From positions 3,931,713 through 3,995,712 of the forward strand of contig JASKMD010000010.1 of the NCBI GenBank assembly GCA_030144725.1: DNA of 64,000 nt. The letters run 5' to 3'. The DNA comes from Haematococcus lacustris (Eukaryota > Chlorophyta > Chlorophyceae > Chlamydomonadales > Haematococcaceae). The notes beneath the pieces are model-generated. The model was not told the origin of the DNA. It did no database searches and worked only from the letters and a program-made list of their open reading frames with translations. Both the position numbers and the translations under genes were made by a program. Of this stretch, positions 9,901 through 23,231 are shown in pieces. How positions within the stretch are numbered: position 1 is the stretch's first letter; the number at the start of each line of letters is the position of its first letter.

Positions 9901-12900
9901 GCCCCTGCAAAGCTGCTCAGCCCTCAACCGCCGCTTTGTGCAGGGCAACTGCGCCATGACCATTGACTGGGACGTGGCCATGATGTATGGTGGGTGCGCG
10001 CTGCAAGGGCCTGGCCAGACCATGGGCAGGAATAATTGGCCACACTTGTGGAAATTTGTAACATGGACAGGGACATGTGTGACATGTGTGACATGTGTGA
10101 TAGGGACATTGCTTGGCAGGTTGTGTCCTGTTCCTCACGCCCGCTCTGCGCTTGCGTGGCGGCTCGCATGTATCTCTGACACGGCGGCTGTTGCTCCCCG
10201 CAGCTCTGTAGCTGTAGCTGCACCTGTTGCAAGGGCAGGGCGACAGGAGGCGTGAGCAGCCCTGGGGCTTCACCAGCACCTGCCGCCACTTGTTGCCCAA
10301 AGAGACTAGCCCGTGGCATGACAGCGCTTTGTAACTCAGGGTGGGAGTGATTTACCTTGATGGGCTGTTCTGAACGTCTCTATATGATCTGAGTGGAGAA
10401 GGCAGGGCGGCAAGCACCCAATGACTCAGTACTGAACTGTTTCAGCTGCGTCTGTTGCCTGGCCCTGTGGCCAGCACTCAGCCCTTCAGGCCCCTCTCCT
10501 CAGGGCTCTTTCAGGGCTCCCTCTTGCCTTGTGGCTGTGTGCCCGCAGCTTACAACAATGTGGACGCCCTGGACGATGTGGCACAGTACGGGCTGCAGGG
10601 CAGGCTGGGCTGGGCACCCCTGCCAGGCTCCACAAAGGTGCTGTGCACAATTGCCCTCAACTGCTCGTCTAATCGTCCTCCCTGCTGATTCTTGGATTCT
10701 TCTTTGCTCACCCTTGCTGACTCAGTGTTCAACTGGGGCTGCTTCCAGCTGCCTGCCTGCTTGTCTGGTTAGGTCAAAGGTTGCTTCTTTGAGGGCGTAT
10801 GCGCAACTTTTTGAAGAATATATTTTATTCCCAATAACAATAGGCGCTTGACGCTGTTGGGACACAAGATTCAGTTTACAGCTGTTTTGCAACCTGTTTG
10901 CAGGAGCGCAGAAAACTATATAAGTATTGGAGAGAACTATGCTTTCTACAGCAAGTGTCCAACCATCTAATGATTTGGCCAACTGATTGGTGGCTGCCTA
11001 ATTCCTTGCTACAGGTGTATGACCGGCAGGGCCAGGTGCTGCTGCCCTGCACCTCTGAACTCTGCCCCCACGCCTCGCACGAGCCTGTGCAGCAAGTGTT
11101 GTTCCGAACCTTGCACGGCCCCCCAACAGACGCTTTTATCCGATCCCCTCCTTCCCTCCCTCCTTACCCCTCCCCCCCGCCGCCAGGTTGGGGAGGGGAG
11201 CTTCCCATTCTGGACGGTGATGGTGTAGGCCAGAGCCAACCAGATGTTCAAGGCCCACCTACACTGGACGACTCGAGCTCCGTCATGGCCGACCCCTCCC
11301 TGGGCTACTCAAACTACAGCCTGGCATTTGTTGGGGTGCGGCTCGCCCCAGAGCCTTCCATGGTCTTGGTGAACCGAGCACCCTACTCTGCCCTTGCGGA
11401 CACCAGCGTGGGGCTGTGCCGCTCCGGCTCCTCTCTCAGCTCCACCCAGCTGCAGGCGCTGAGCGACCTACTCTTGTCAGGTCCTTTGGTGGCCCGCAAG
11501 GCCTTCATGTCAGCGTCCAATGGGGTGATGCGCTTCGCATACCTTCGCGCTACGGCCAGCAACACAACCCCTCCTGCAGCTGCCCTGGACGGTCAATTTG
11601 GAAACCTGAGCGCCTGGAGCCGCGGCCGGCTGAGAGGCACCAACATGAGCCTGTATTTAGATGCGCAGGACAGCTTGCGCTACTTCAACACTCTGTGGCG
11701 CGTGCGCTTTGCCTGGCCTGGCAACCAGGCGCCTCAGGCCACACTGACTGACAGCACCACACAGTACGTGCGCATGGCCCTGTCTGAGGCAGCGCTGGCG
11801 GGCCTGGTGTCAGGGCTGGCGCAGCCGCAGCTGTTCACGCCCCTCAACACGTCCCTGCGCCTCACTGCCAGGTGCGGGAGACACTGGCCAGCAGCACGCA
11901 GTAGGGCCCTGGGCAGCTTCTTGTCTCGACCCTCAAGGACAGCTCACATTTGGCATTTTCACGAGGCCTGTGCCAGTGGCCGCTGCTCCATGCTTGCATG
12001 CGGGATTGATTTGCTGTTGCTGTGCAGCCTGAGTGACAGAGGAAGGAGGCCAGGGTTGCAGCAGAGCATAGGGCAGCATAGGTGATTTGTAAAGTGGCAA
12101 GGCACCATGTCTGGTTGAGTACCGTATCTGATGAGTCATCCTGTGCCCTACAACCTGCTGACGCATGCTAGTGTGCTCATGCTGTGCTGCAGGCTGCAGC
12201 AGGCCATGGCCCTGGACCCATCAGGCACAGGTGTCAACAGCACAATCAGTGAGCCGGATGCCGTCAGGGCTCTGTACCGCAAGAGCATCGGCTACCTACC
12301 GCCCCCAGCACCACCCCAGGCACCACCCCCTCCCAGCTCATCCCCGCCCCACATTGTCACACAGCCCTCCCAAATTTTGGATGCCTCCGACGCCAAGCTG
12401 GTTCCCTACATTGTGTCAGGGGTTGGGAGTGCGCTGGTGCTTGCGGGCATTGGGCTGGTGGCCCTGTTCCTGGTGCGCCGGGCACAGCGGCGTTCCCTGC
12501 TGGGCCAGATGCAGGCCCCTGCTGCAGGCCCCGGCACCACCCTGCTCATCACTGACATCCAGGACAGCACTGTGATGTGGGAGACGCTGCCTGCAGACGT
12601 CACTGACCAGGCTGTGAAGTTGGTGAGCAGGACAGGCTGGCATGAAGGCGGGCAGGCTGATGAGAAAGGCGGGCTGAGCAGGACAGGCTGGCTCATCTTA
12701 TGCAGTACACATGCAGTACACATGCAGTACACATACTGGCATCACCTCATGTCTGTCTGCCGCCCAGCATGGAATGGGCCTACAAGTGCGGGCATGCCTA
12801 ACTAGCTGTACCTTCCTTTGCTGCTAGCGCTTCTACTGCTGCCATGGCTGCTGGCCTGCAGCACCACGAGGTAATTCGCCGATCTTCCATGGAACACCGC

Positions 12901-15900
12901 GGCTATGAATGCTGCACGGAGGGGGACAGCTTCATCCTGGCCTTCCACACGCCCACTGACGCGGCCCGCTTTGCAGTGGCGGCGCAGGCTGCCCTGGTGC
13001 TGGCACCCTGGCCGCAGCAGCTGTACCAGCTGGAGGTGAGTGGCTGAGGCCTTACCTGCAAGCTGCAAGCAACCTGCAAGCAACTCACTAGGCCACCCAG
13101 ACACAGCGACGACCAGCCCTACACAGTAACTTGCCTAAACTCCGGCCATTTCCTTGCCAAACCCAGCATTACTTCATAACTTCAGAATCATGTTCATATC
13201 ATCAAGTAGGGATTTGAGCCTGCTGTTAAACAATAGACTCATGCGCCAGCTCTACCCCCAATGCAAGAGCTGAATGGATTAGGGGCTGGCATTTGTTCAC
13301 AATACCCTCTTGCGGCATTCTCATGCATCCTTTGTGACACCAGTCCTTGAGAGCGCACTGCAACCTTGACTGCAAAGCATTGTGCAACAGAGATGAGCCT
13401 GAGGTACTTGAGCTTACTGCACACCCTGTCATGGCCTGGTACGTAGCTCTTTGGTGCAATGATTCCGCATGCATCACTCTTTCGTGGCCGTACCAGCTTC
13501 ACCTGCTATGTGGCTGCCCCTAGGTGTGCAAGCCAGTATGGGTGTCGCCAGTCACCAACTTCAAGAGCCTGCCACAGCTGCTGAGCACCCGGCCTCAGCT
13601 GCCGGACGACTGCCATAACTTCCGCCCTTCCTTAACACGCCAGACATCGGCCTCCTGGGAGGAGAGCTCGACTCAAGATGCACCCCTGACTCGCCGCAAG
13701 CCCGATTATTTGCTGACCGTTCGAAGGCCATTGGCGAACTTTAGAGGCATCACCTGGTCTGCACCTGGTTGCGGCATCGGTGCAGGCGCACCTTATGGAG
13801 CGAACGTTGACCAGGCCGTGTCCGGGCCTTCCCCGTTCCAATGGGAGCAATTGTATGCCAGCCCAGGGTCTTCGGCGTTGCAGCGCGCAATGTCGACGAG
13901 GACACCGCTTCAACTTGCCGCAACCGTGGCTGCGGTCGGCGCACCTGCCGGCATCCCGCCACGCTCATCAGGGGATGACGAGAGCACCGGTGCTTGGATC
14001 ACTGCTGCTGACGACGGTTGCTCCTCGCTGGTGGCAGGTCCGGTGGCAATGCACGAGCACCTAAAGCGTCTGGTGCCCGTGGCTGCGGGCCCTGGGCCAA
14101 GTCGCGTGCTGATCTTCCAGGGTCTGCGAGTGCGCATGGGCATGGCCAGCGGCACTTCGAGTGCGGAGGAGGTCACCTTCAACGCGTCACTGGGTGAGGG
14201 GGTCGTGGCTCAGAACCTGCTGCTAGTGGTCCTGGAGGGGGTCTGCCTCACCGTCAGCTGACTCTGGCCAGCACTGGGTGTCAAGCTGTGTGCGCTGCCT
14301 TGTGCAATGTAGGGCGAGTCAAGTATGGTGGTGCCCTAATGGCGGCAGCCAAAGCCATCCAGGACACAGCACAGGGTGGCATGGTGCTCGCCACCTCCAG
14401 CACCTTCAAGCAGGTCAGGCTGCCGGTGGCAAGGCCACTGGCTGGGCAGGTGGATGACAGGGCAAGCAGACTTCAAAGGTCATGGCCGACGTATTACCTG
14501 GCCTGCCTTGCTGCTCACCTAGCCTGCCCTGCTGTCTTCCTTGCCTGTCTCACACACTGCCTTCCTGAGCCTTGCTTTACACCCTGGCTGCAGCTGTCTG
14601 TGGAGTCTCTGGGCCTGCTGGTCATCAGTATGGGCGAGCATGTGCTGAAAGCAGGGGAGGAGGCGGTCCAGGTGTACCACCTGCTGAACCAAGCGCTATC
14701 ACACAGGTGGAAGCCCACCCAACTCTGTGGGGCATGACACCCACTACAGCCAAGCCCTCATGCACCACTCCCCACATCAACCAAACCCAAGCACAAGGAA
14801 GCTCAACATTCCCTTTCGTTGGCCTAACCCGGCCTCGCCTCGCCTCACCCCGCCTCGCCCCGCCTCGCCTCACATACTTTAGCTAACTGGAACCTGCCCT
14901 GCCCTATCCTTGTTGTGTCCAGGGCCTTCCACCTTGGAGCTGTGCGCTCGGTGGCCCAAACCTCCCTGGGCATCCTACAAGCCCCCTATGGCCAGGCCGC
15001 GGTCTGCTTCATGAATGCAGTTGGCGTGGGCATCCTGGAAGCCTGGAACCCTGCAGTGACCGCAGCTGCCTTGAAGCTGTATCAGGGCTGCGCCCAGGCT
15101 GCCCTGTGCCAGCATGGAGGCTACTTGATGGAGGCAGTGGATGGCCTGTGCCTTGCAGCCTTTGGGAGCCCAGCTGCTGCGGTGCGCTGGTCTCTGGACA
15201 CCCTGACCCGCTGCCTGGAGCTGGACTGGCCTCTCGAGCTGCTTGAGCACGAGCTGGGGGAAGCTGTGGAATTGATGAGCGTCAACAACCAGGGTCTGAC
15301 TTCGCCGCAAGCTGCAGCCAGATCCCTTGCGCGAGCAAGCTGTGATAGCCTGACGGAGCTGGACGGGAGGACCACAGCCCCTGCGACATTAGGCCGTGTG
15401 TACCAGCTGCAGGTGCACAAGCTGTTGTTCAGGGGTCTGCGTGTCAAGGTAGGCATCGACTGCGGACCACTTTGCGCGGACTTGCACGCCGTGACAGGAC
15501 GCGTGACGTATCGTGGCAAGGTCATGAACCGCGCGGCGCGCATCTGCGGGTCCGCGAAGAGTGGGCAGGTGCGTGCTGCAAGAAGCTGCACCCCAGACCG
15601 ACAATTGCTAAGCAGCTTGTGCGCGGTGATGACCTTGGCATGTACACGCCCCTACAGGTCTGGGCCAGCTCAGGAGCATGGGATGCGGCCCAGCACGACC
15701 TGAACACCCGCGTGGGCAGCCTGTCCTATGGCCCTGGTGGGGCGGACCAGGCAGGCGGTGGCACCCCTGCTGCTGCACCCCTGGTGGCTGCCACAAAGCT
15801 GGGGAGCTTCAAACTGAAAGGCATCAAGGTGGTAGCCACCGCCTCATCCCACAGCTGCCCTGCTCAATACAATGTGCGAGAGGCCCTGTGTGGTGTGGCA

Positions 15901-16448
15901 TCACCGCTGAGGCCATTGCTTGCCTGGGGTGTGTGCAGGAGGACATGAGCCTGATGCGCTGCTTCCATGAGGAGACAGAGCCGTCTGTGCACCCGCCCAG
16001 GCTCGCCATGTCTTCATCTTCCACGCCTAGGCAACCTCTGCCTGACCCGCCCAGGCTCGCCATGTCTTCATCTTCCACGCCTAGGCAACCTCTGCCTGAC
16101 CCGCCCAGGCTCGCCATGTCTTCATCTTCCACGCCTAGGCAACCTCTGCCTGACCCGCCCAGGCTCGCCATGTCTTCATCTTCCACGCCTAGGCAACCTC
16201 TGCCTGACCCGCCCAGGCTCGCCATGTCTTCATCTTCCACGCCTAGGCAACCTCTGCCTGACCCGCACAACCTCGCCATGTCTTCATCTTCCACGCCTAG
16301 GCAACCTCTGCCTGACCCGCACAACCTCGCCTTGTCTTCATCTTCCATGCCAAGGCAGCCCCTGGAAGCGCCACATGTCCGCCTGGACATGGCGCCCGCT
16401 GTGGAAGCAACTGAGTCAATGCGATCAGTCAGGTTCTTGGTGCCATGA
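7000..16448 (+). CDS. class III adenylate/guanylate cyclase, receptor type
   Basis: Seventeen exons: 7000-7160, 7228-7381, 7469-8244, 8657-8692, 8928-9130, 9484-9614, 9782-9989, 10549-10637, 11015-11871, 12193-12622, 12862-13035, 13524-14193, 14313-14413, 14594-14706, 14923-15568, 15658-15828, 15939-16448. All junction phases agree and the total is 1,809 codons plus stop. A signal peptide (1-30) precedes a solute-binding-protein-like ectodomain (PPNTWEEL near 372; FVQGNCAMTIDWDVAMM near 540). A membrane helix follows at about 944-966, then two cyclase domains. Domain 1 has TLLITDIQDST and TEGDSFILAF (metal ligands D993, D1037) but AA in place of the Asn/Arg pair. Domain 2 has VMNRAARI (N1570, R1574) but Asn at the first metal position (FMN1399). 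The tail holds 18-residue repeats. The protein should make cAMP or cGMP at a membrane; substrate and ligand are unknown. Intron 6 appears to be GC-AG. Intron 2 (29 codons, no stop) could be retained, and the Pro-rich part of exon 9 (11096-11230) could hide another intron. Confidence 0.85.
7855..7890. repeat. AGC trinucleotide tract in cyclase exon 3
   Basis: A run of AGC codons giving an 11-residue Ser stretch in the ectodomain. This segment (EESSS...GFDSGGGG) is low complexity and probably a disordered insert. Confidence 0.8.
8346..8550. repeat. 29-bp minisatellite in cyclase intron 3
   Basis: Units AATCCTCAGTCAGGCATG plus ACACCCGCCTG (29 bp, some shortened to 18 bp), about eight copies. 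It lies wholly within the intron between exons 3 and 4. Confidence 0.9.
15990..16350. repeat. 54-bp coding minisatellite, cyclase C-terminus
   Basis: About seven nearly identical 54-bp units encoding PPRLAMSSSSTPRQPLPD. The last two units change PPRL to PHNL. The unit length keeps the frame, so the tail can lengthen or shorten without disrupting the cyclase. Confidence 0.92.
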
Positions 16449-17236
16449 GGTGCTGCCCAACCCCTCCCCTGCCCAGGCCCCCCTTGCCAAAAAGCTCGCT
16501 GCTCAGGAACCTCTCCCTGCTCTCCTCCCTTCCCCAGGACCCCCCTCCCCCTCCACAGGCCCCACCTCCTCCAGCACGGGACCCTCCCTTTGCCCAGCCC
16601 TTCCCTGCTCAGCCCGGCCCTGTGGCCACACCCAAAGACCTCCCATGGGGCAGGTGGCTGGACTGTGACACCAACCCGTCCCTCAACCTCGTGCCGGTGC
16701 ATTGGGGTAGTGTGCAATGATCCCCTCGAGGTTTGCAGCTAGAAGGGCCTGGAGGCCTGCCCCTGGCAAGCAGCACCAGCAGGGCTACGAGCTGGTCAAT
16801 GACCGGCTGCCCAAAGCCAGGCAGAGGTTGCACCGGGCTGCGGAGTGTACCGGCAGGGCATTGATGGCTGCTCCCCCAACAACTCAAAGGGCCAAGTAGA
16901 GAAACAAGCTGAACCAAGCCTCTCAAGCAATAAGCTGCTAGATTTGATGACGTGCCCAATGTTCGCAGGCTCACCCACCCATGGCACTGGTTATTGCACG
17001 CAACTTGCATGCATGGTTCATGCACTCGCAAGCTGTGCCTGGGGCCAAGCAGGAACCGAGTGTGTCATGATGACCTGACAGCGTGTAGACTCACTCCAGC
17101 TCACCTTGTACCTGACCCGCATTGTGCTGTGTTGTGCGATAAGTAGTGGGAAAAGGGCTTACTAGGCACTGGGGGTGTGCCCAAGCCACAGCATGAGGGG
17201 AATCACGGCCACTGTTGTGTGCTCTGTTTGTGGATA
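16449..17236. other. 3' flank of the cyclase, no further gene seen
   Basis: The first bases probably hold the cyclase 3' untranslated region. An open Pro-rich frame to about 16720 could be an alternative 3' exon, since a GT follows the TGA closely, but nothing decides it. No other feature is recognised. Confidence 0.35.
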
Positions 17237-17464
17237 AGTCCTAAGTCCAAAGCAAGGAGTACCCAAGAAGCTCCACGATGCTGCGAGACCGAGCACCCTA
17301 GGTCAGCATAGCATGTGTTCATGCCATCATAGATTGCCCAGCCTTCGCAAGTGGGTTGGGGTAGTGAATCCGGTAGTGGTACCGGATGCTTGCTGCATGC
17401 AAACAGGTCGGACAACAGAGAACACAGCCCCTGCCCTGTAGTAATTGTAGGGGGAACAACTGTG
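17237..17464. mobile_element. SINE-like dispersed repeat, copy 1
   Basis: About 223 bp, from AGTCCAAAGCAAGGAGTACC to GGGGGAACAACTGTG, recurs almost unchanged at 22050-22272. This copy is flanked by a 13-bp direct repeat CTGTTTGTGGATA (17224-17236 and 17465-17477), the size expected for a retroposition target duplication. It has no open frame and no clear A-rich tail, so the class is uncertain. Confidence 0.6.
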
Positions 17465-17477
17465 CTGTTTGTGGATA

Positions 17478-18318
17478 CATGTTTGTGGATACAAAAGCTT
17501 TTCTTGCAATGTCATTGGCTAAGGTCCATGTGTCGCTATTAGAATGGCAAAGAGGCTAGTGGCGGTAGTTGTGGCATGCTGTGGCCTTGCTCATCTAGTT
17601 AACGACTGCTAAGGTTCCATTGCTTGCTGCTGCTCCCCAATCTATTTTGGTGCCAGGTGATCCTAGTATTAGCTGAGATGTGACTATGCGTGGTTGGCAT
17701 GGGAGGTGGCAGGCTCCTAGCGCTGCATTCAGGAGGCCCCAACATGGGGTTGGTAATCTTCATGCAATTACTCTTTCAATACTGCACCGTTTTCGATAGC
17801 GTTTGTCACATTGGCAGTTGCGAATTAGTGTGCGTCTACTGGCTGGCGGCGCGTTAACTCTTGCGAGTCAGGCCATGCCGGCGCAAGCGATCGCGGACAC
17901 ACCTCAGCTGCTCACAACCGATTGTTCTAGTGATATGTAGCGGCATCAGGAATAGAGCTGCGCCTGTTATCGAGCAGGAAGTACAATCACATTTCAGCCC
18001 GCCAGGCTCGCTCCGCGAGCCTTTCATTGGTGCAGGCGGTGTCGGAGGACCGTCGTTGGGCAAGTTGACACGCGACATTGCAGCGAGGTGCGAAAATGTT
18101 CATTTCTCTCAGGCCAACAACACAAAAAAGGGACCCCCTTGCACAAACCGGCTTGTTGTGAGCTGACCACTGTGACTTTTCAGAATCTGCCGTGTCATAT
18201 TTGTTCATTACTTAACGACACAGCTGCTGGAAAAGGAAGCACGGCATTTCATCGATCAGGCCTGCTGGAAATGACCTTGGCGTGACCTAACTTTGCCTTG
18301 CAGTGCTGACTAGCCCAA
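17478..18318. other. intergenic, no gene recognised
   Basis: Short open frames only, none resembling a known protein. AT content is locally higher than in the cyclase gene. Confidence 0.35.
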
Positions 18319-18545
18319 CCGGACCACCCCCTGGCAGCCCCACCCCCTTCCAGCCCCAGCCCCGCCCTCCCATCCCTTCCCACCCCATCCCACCCCATCC
18401 CAGCCCCTCCCAGCCCCTCCCACCCCCTCCCAGCCCCAGCCGTGATGACTGGCAGCCCCACCCCCTCCCAGCCCCAGCCCCGCCCTCCCACCCCTCCCAC
18501 CCCCTCCCACCCTCTCCCACCCCCAACCCCGCCCTCCCACCCCCT
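18319..18545. repeat. pyrimidine-rich imperfect repeat
   Basis: An almost pure C/T plus A tract built from CAGCCCC, CCCTCCCA and CACCCCC blocks, with a roughly 100-bp segment (CAGCCCCACCCCCTCC...) duplicated. It has strong strand asymmetry and no coding signal. Confidence 0.8.
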
Positions 18546-19431
18546 AAGATGTCGAGGAAGGTAACATAGCAATGGCATACACACCTTGTGAGGCATTTCA
18601 GAGTGGCCAGGCCAACAGTACTGCTCACGAAGGGGTCAAGCATCGCAGCAACCTTGCATATTTCTGAGCATGGGTGGAGGGGCGCTGTTACATCGGTTTG
18701 GCATGCCGTGATGACCGTTTCTACTGCGGCGACTGTCCCTGACTGTTTGCAGGTGCTCCTGGACCACGTCGGTCGCGGCGGTCTCTCGCGGCGAGGCCCG
18801 CATGAGCAAAAAGTGCATGGATTTGAATGTGAAGATTTGAGCCGCCATAGCACCCAGCACACTGCACAGTATTTAATGAAACAAGCTGCACCGCATAGCT
18901 GAATTAGTCCTCTATCCAGGGATGTGCGAAACATAAATAGAATCCACGTGGATGAGACGCGGCGTCGTTTTGATTACCAGGGGTCAGTTTCCTGTCATTT
19001 TCTGTTAGTTGGGGACACCTGAGCTGCAGACAAGCCGAACAAGGAATGGTGAGGTCAATCAAAGCGCAGGGTAATGCTGTTATGGATTATATTTACAGTA
19101 GGTTACATTGGGTAAACATGTTTGGTAGTAACAAGTACTGGCTTGTCATTTCAGGGGTTTCTTCTTTGCCCCACGGCTGCAATGCAGTCGCCATTTGCTG
19201 CAGCCCTGACGCCGTGGGCACATCCATGACCCCGTCCTTAACGCCAGCAAAACAAGCACCTTCATGCCATTCACACCTATGGAGAAGGGTAGGGAGCCGA
19301 GAGGGCAACCTGGCTGCAGCGGAAGAGTGCTGCAGCTGGGCGAGGCGCTGGTGGCAGGAGGGCCACTTCATCCCTGTGGCTGCCAGGTCTGGGGCGGTAA
19401 TGAGGGGGGCTGGGGTTGGCCCATCAATTAT
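18546..19431. other. intergenic, no gene recognised
   Basis: Small open frames on both strands without family signatures. No transposon end was found before the short element at 19432. Confidence 0.35.
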
Positions 19432-19576
19432 GTATAGTATAATGTCGGAGGCCGAGCTGTTACGGGAAAACAGCTTGTGTGCTTGATGTAATTCCCCGAG
19501 GCTGGTCAACATATCCGTATAAACCAACAATTACGACAATATAACAATAAATTATCCTCCCGTAATGTATAGGGAT
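19432..19576 (+). mobile_element. GTATAG element, 145-bp miniature copy
   Basis: It starts GTATAGTATAATGTCGGAGG and ends CCGTAATGTATAGGGAT. It shares both ends with the larger elements at 23232-25811 and 27193-33232 and lacks almost all of their interior. The flanks (CAATTAT before, TGCATTG after) show no target duplication. Confidence 0.75.
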
Positions 19577-19976
19577 TGCATTGTGAACTGCAAATTGTAG
19601 CTTGTATGGCAGATAGTGGCCCCCCGCAAGGCCCCACAGCCCCCAGGCAGCAGTCAGGCAGCCACACAGCCAGTAGCCTCAGAGCCAGGGCCCAGCACTA
19701 TCCCGCCAGCCAAAAGCACCTAGGCTGAGCAGGCAGCTGGGCCTACCCAGCCCACCAGGGGCAAGGGCAAGGGCAACGCTGCCAAAGCCAAGCCGGCACC
19801 ACAGCCAGGCAGGTGGTTGGAAAGGGACAGCAATGCAGCGCTAAACATGCAGCGCATTGGGGAGAGCAGGTGGCGGCCGCTGGAGCTGTGCTGGTGGCCA
19901 AACCTGCCAGATCCGCCAGCCAAGGGCAGTACCCTGAGCTGGGGTACAAGCGGCTGCGAGACAAGCCACCCAAGGC

Positions 19977-19978
<2 letters not shown>

Positions 19979-20038
<60 letters not shown>
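19979..20038. repeat. (CAG) tract, about 19 repeats
   Basis: An uninterrupted CAG run within the C-terminal relic of the Fanzor-like frame; Gln in that frame. Confidence 0.95.
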
Positions 20039-20966
<928 letters not shown>

Positions 20967-21598
20967 TGCTGCCTGTGGCACAGAAGTGTGTGTCCCTATT
21001 TCAGCTGTCACCAGCCAACAATTAGTGCATGTTTGTCATGCCAACCTTATGCTATAGCCCTGTTACAGGGGTCAGGCAATAGTGTAGGTGGTCAGGCAGC
21101 CCATGCCATGGGAACATAAGCCCCCACAGCTAAACACCGACTTGAGCGGTTCCTTGTGGTTCCTTGTGGTCCCCAGTGGTCTGACTCTGATGTAGGCCCT
21201 AATGAGGGCCAAGGTGCTGGACGTCAGCTCATTCCACACGCAATTACCTCTGCAGCTGCAGCAGCTGCTGCATAGATGACTACGCACCCCTGACTGCACC
21301 CCAGCCCCCTGCCTCGACTCCCACACACTTCAACTCAATGGCAACCTCATCCTATGCAGCTACTCAAGGCCCTCCCTCATCATCCTGTGAACACTCTGCA
21401 TGTGAGGCAGAAGGGTGAGGGTTGGCCCCCCATGGTTTGGAGCAGGTGCGAACATGTTTGACGTGAAAGGACGGTACTGACTGTGGCATGTGTGATGTCA
21501 TAGCCATGCCCTGAGACTGAGATTGGAACTTAAAATTGCCTTAAAAAGCCCTGGCCCCTGCTGTTACTGCCGCGGTTGCTGCTTGACCTAGAGCTGGA
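20967..21598. repeat. tandem duplication, unit 2
   Basis: The second copy of the segment at 20039-20655, from CCTGTGGCACAGAAGTGTG onward. It repeats the PVAQKCVSLFQLSPANN tail and stop of the Fanzor-like relic. Confidence 0.85.
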
Positions 21599-22049
21599 GT
21601 TTGTGGCAGAGCTGCCTGCTTGGCTAGGTGCAGCCACCAGAGCCCCAGGCCAGCCTGTCACCACTGGGCTGCTGCTCAGCAACAGGTGTTTGCTGTGGCG
21701 TCAGCGTCTCTGGCCTTGGGGCACCACAGCAGGCTTTGAACTTGCTGGCTCTACTGCCAGCTCAGCACTTGCTCTGCTGGCTCTGCACTTGCTGGCGCTG
21801 CTGCTGTGAGCAGCAGCTGTCCACTGTCATGTTCCAGCTGTCATTACAGCAGCATGTATGCTCACCTGAACCTTCTCGCCTAGTGCATAGTCTCGCACAC
21901 AGCCCCGCACATCAATCGCACACCATCAATCGCACCACCGCACATCAATTGCCGTACCCGCACACACGCACCCTTATCCTACGCCCTGTCCCGTGTGCTC
22001 GCAGGATGCAGAGGTCGACGGGTCAGGCCGTGCTGAGGCCGTGCTGTCG
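21599..22049. other. intergenic, no gene recognised
   Basis: A Leu/Ala-rich open frame to 21809 is low complexity. A short CACACATCAATCGCAC-like tandem lies near 21900-21960. No gene is assigned. Confidence 0.35.
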
Positions 22050-22272
22050 GAGTCCAAAGCAAGGAGTACCCAAGAAGCTCCACGATGCTGCGAGACCGAG
22101 CACCCTAGGCCAGCATAGCATGTGTTCATGCCATCATAGATTGCCCAGCCTTCGCAAGTGGGTTGGGGTAGTGAATCCGGTAGTGGTACCGGATGCTTGC
22201 TGCATGCAAACAGGTCGGACAACAGATAACACAGCCCCTGCCCTGTAGTAACTGTAGGGGGAACAACTGTGC
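22050..22272. mobile_element. SINE-like dispersed repeat, copy 2
   Basis: Nearly identical to 17237-17464, with a few substitutions such as AGGCCAGCATAGC for AGGTCAGCATAGC. No obvious target duplication flanks this copy. Confidence 0.6.
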
Positions 22273-22582
22273 TGATTACCCCAGCTTCGTGTATGTAATG
22301 AGGTCATGTAATGAGGTCTTACGAGATGTATGCTCACGGGCTCCTCATGTCGGCCCAGCACAGCACACATTGCTGGGACCCCATGGGCGTAGGCATGGCT
22401 TAGCCGTAGCTGTCCAGACAGGGCTGGTACGGGCCGGTACAACAGCGGCTGCACTCAGGCAAATTAGTAACAGCATTTTTGAGATTCGGAGCCTCGGACT
22501 TGGTACATAGTCAAATGAAGGCATTGTAAGATTGGGGGTCGAAACTAAAATTCGTGATTTTGCGCGGTTGGTGAGATACGGC

Positions 22583-23231
22583 CATGCTACAGTACTGTAG
22601 GTGTCTACAGTACTGTCGGGGTACCTCGCGAGTACACGAACAGTACTGTAGACACCTACAGTACTGTAGACCCCTGCAGTACTGTAGGTGTCTACAGTAC
22701 TGTCGGGGTACCTCGAGAGACCACTTACAGTACTGTAGGTACCTACAGTACTGTAGACATCTACAGTACTGTAGACATTTACAGTACTGTAGACATCTAC
22801 AGTACCTCGAGGTACCTCGAGGTACCTCGAGATACCATTTACAGTACTGTAGGTACCTACAGTACTGTAGACATCTACAGTACTGTAGACATCTACAGTA
22901 CTGTAGACATTTACAGTACTGTAGACATCTACAGTACTGTAGACATCTACAGTACTGTAGGTACCTCGAGGTACCTCGAGAGACCATTTACAGTACAGTA
23001 GGTACCTACAGTACTGTAGACATCTACAGTACTGTAGACATTTACAGTACTGTAGACATCTACAGTACTGTAGACATCTACAGTACTGTAGACATCTACA
23101 GTACCTCGAGGTACCTCGAGGTACCTCGAGAGACCATTTACAGTACTGTAGGTACCTACAGTACTGTAGACATCTACAGTACTGTAGACATCTACAGTAC
23201 TGTAGACATCTACAGTACTGTAGACATCTAC
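22583..23231. repeat. TACAGTACTGTA dyad array 1
   Basis: Tandem 14-bp palindromes CTACAGTACTGTAG joined by short spacers (ACAT, GTGT, GTAC), giving mostly 18-bp periods. They are interspersed with GGTACCTCGAGGTACCTCGAG blocks, which are themselves palindromic. It is interrupted at 23232 by a GTATAG element and resumes at 25812. Confidence 0.92.

Noticed and set aside
17237..17464. Possible tRNA or small RNA gene
   Set aside because: I could not form a cloverleaf or place both internal promoter boxes; kept as a SINE-like repeat instead.
22583..23231. CRISPR-like look of regularly spaced palindromes
   Set aside because: The repeats are perfect 14-bp palindromes with 4-bp non-unique spacers, in a eukaryotic intron-containing genome without cas genes.
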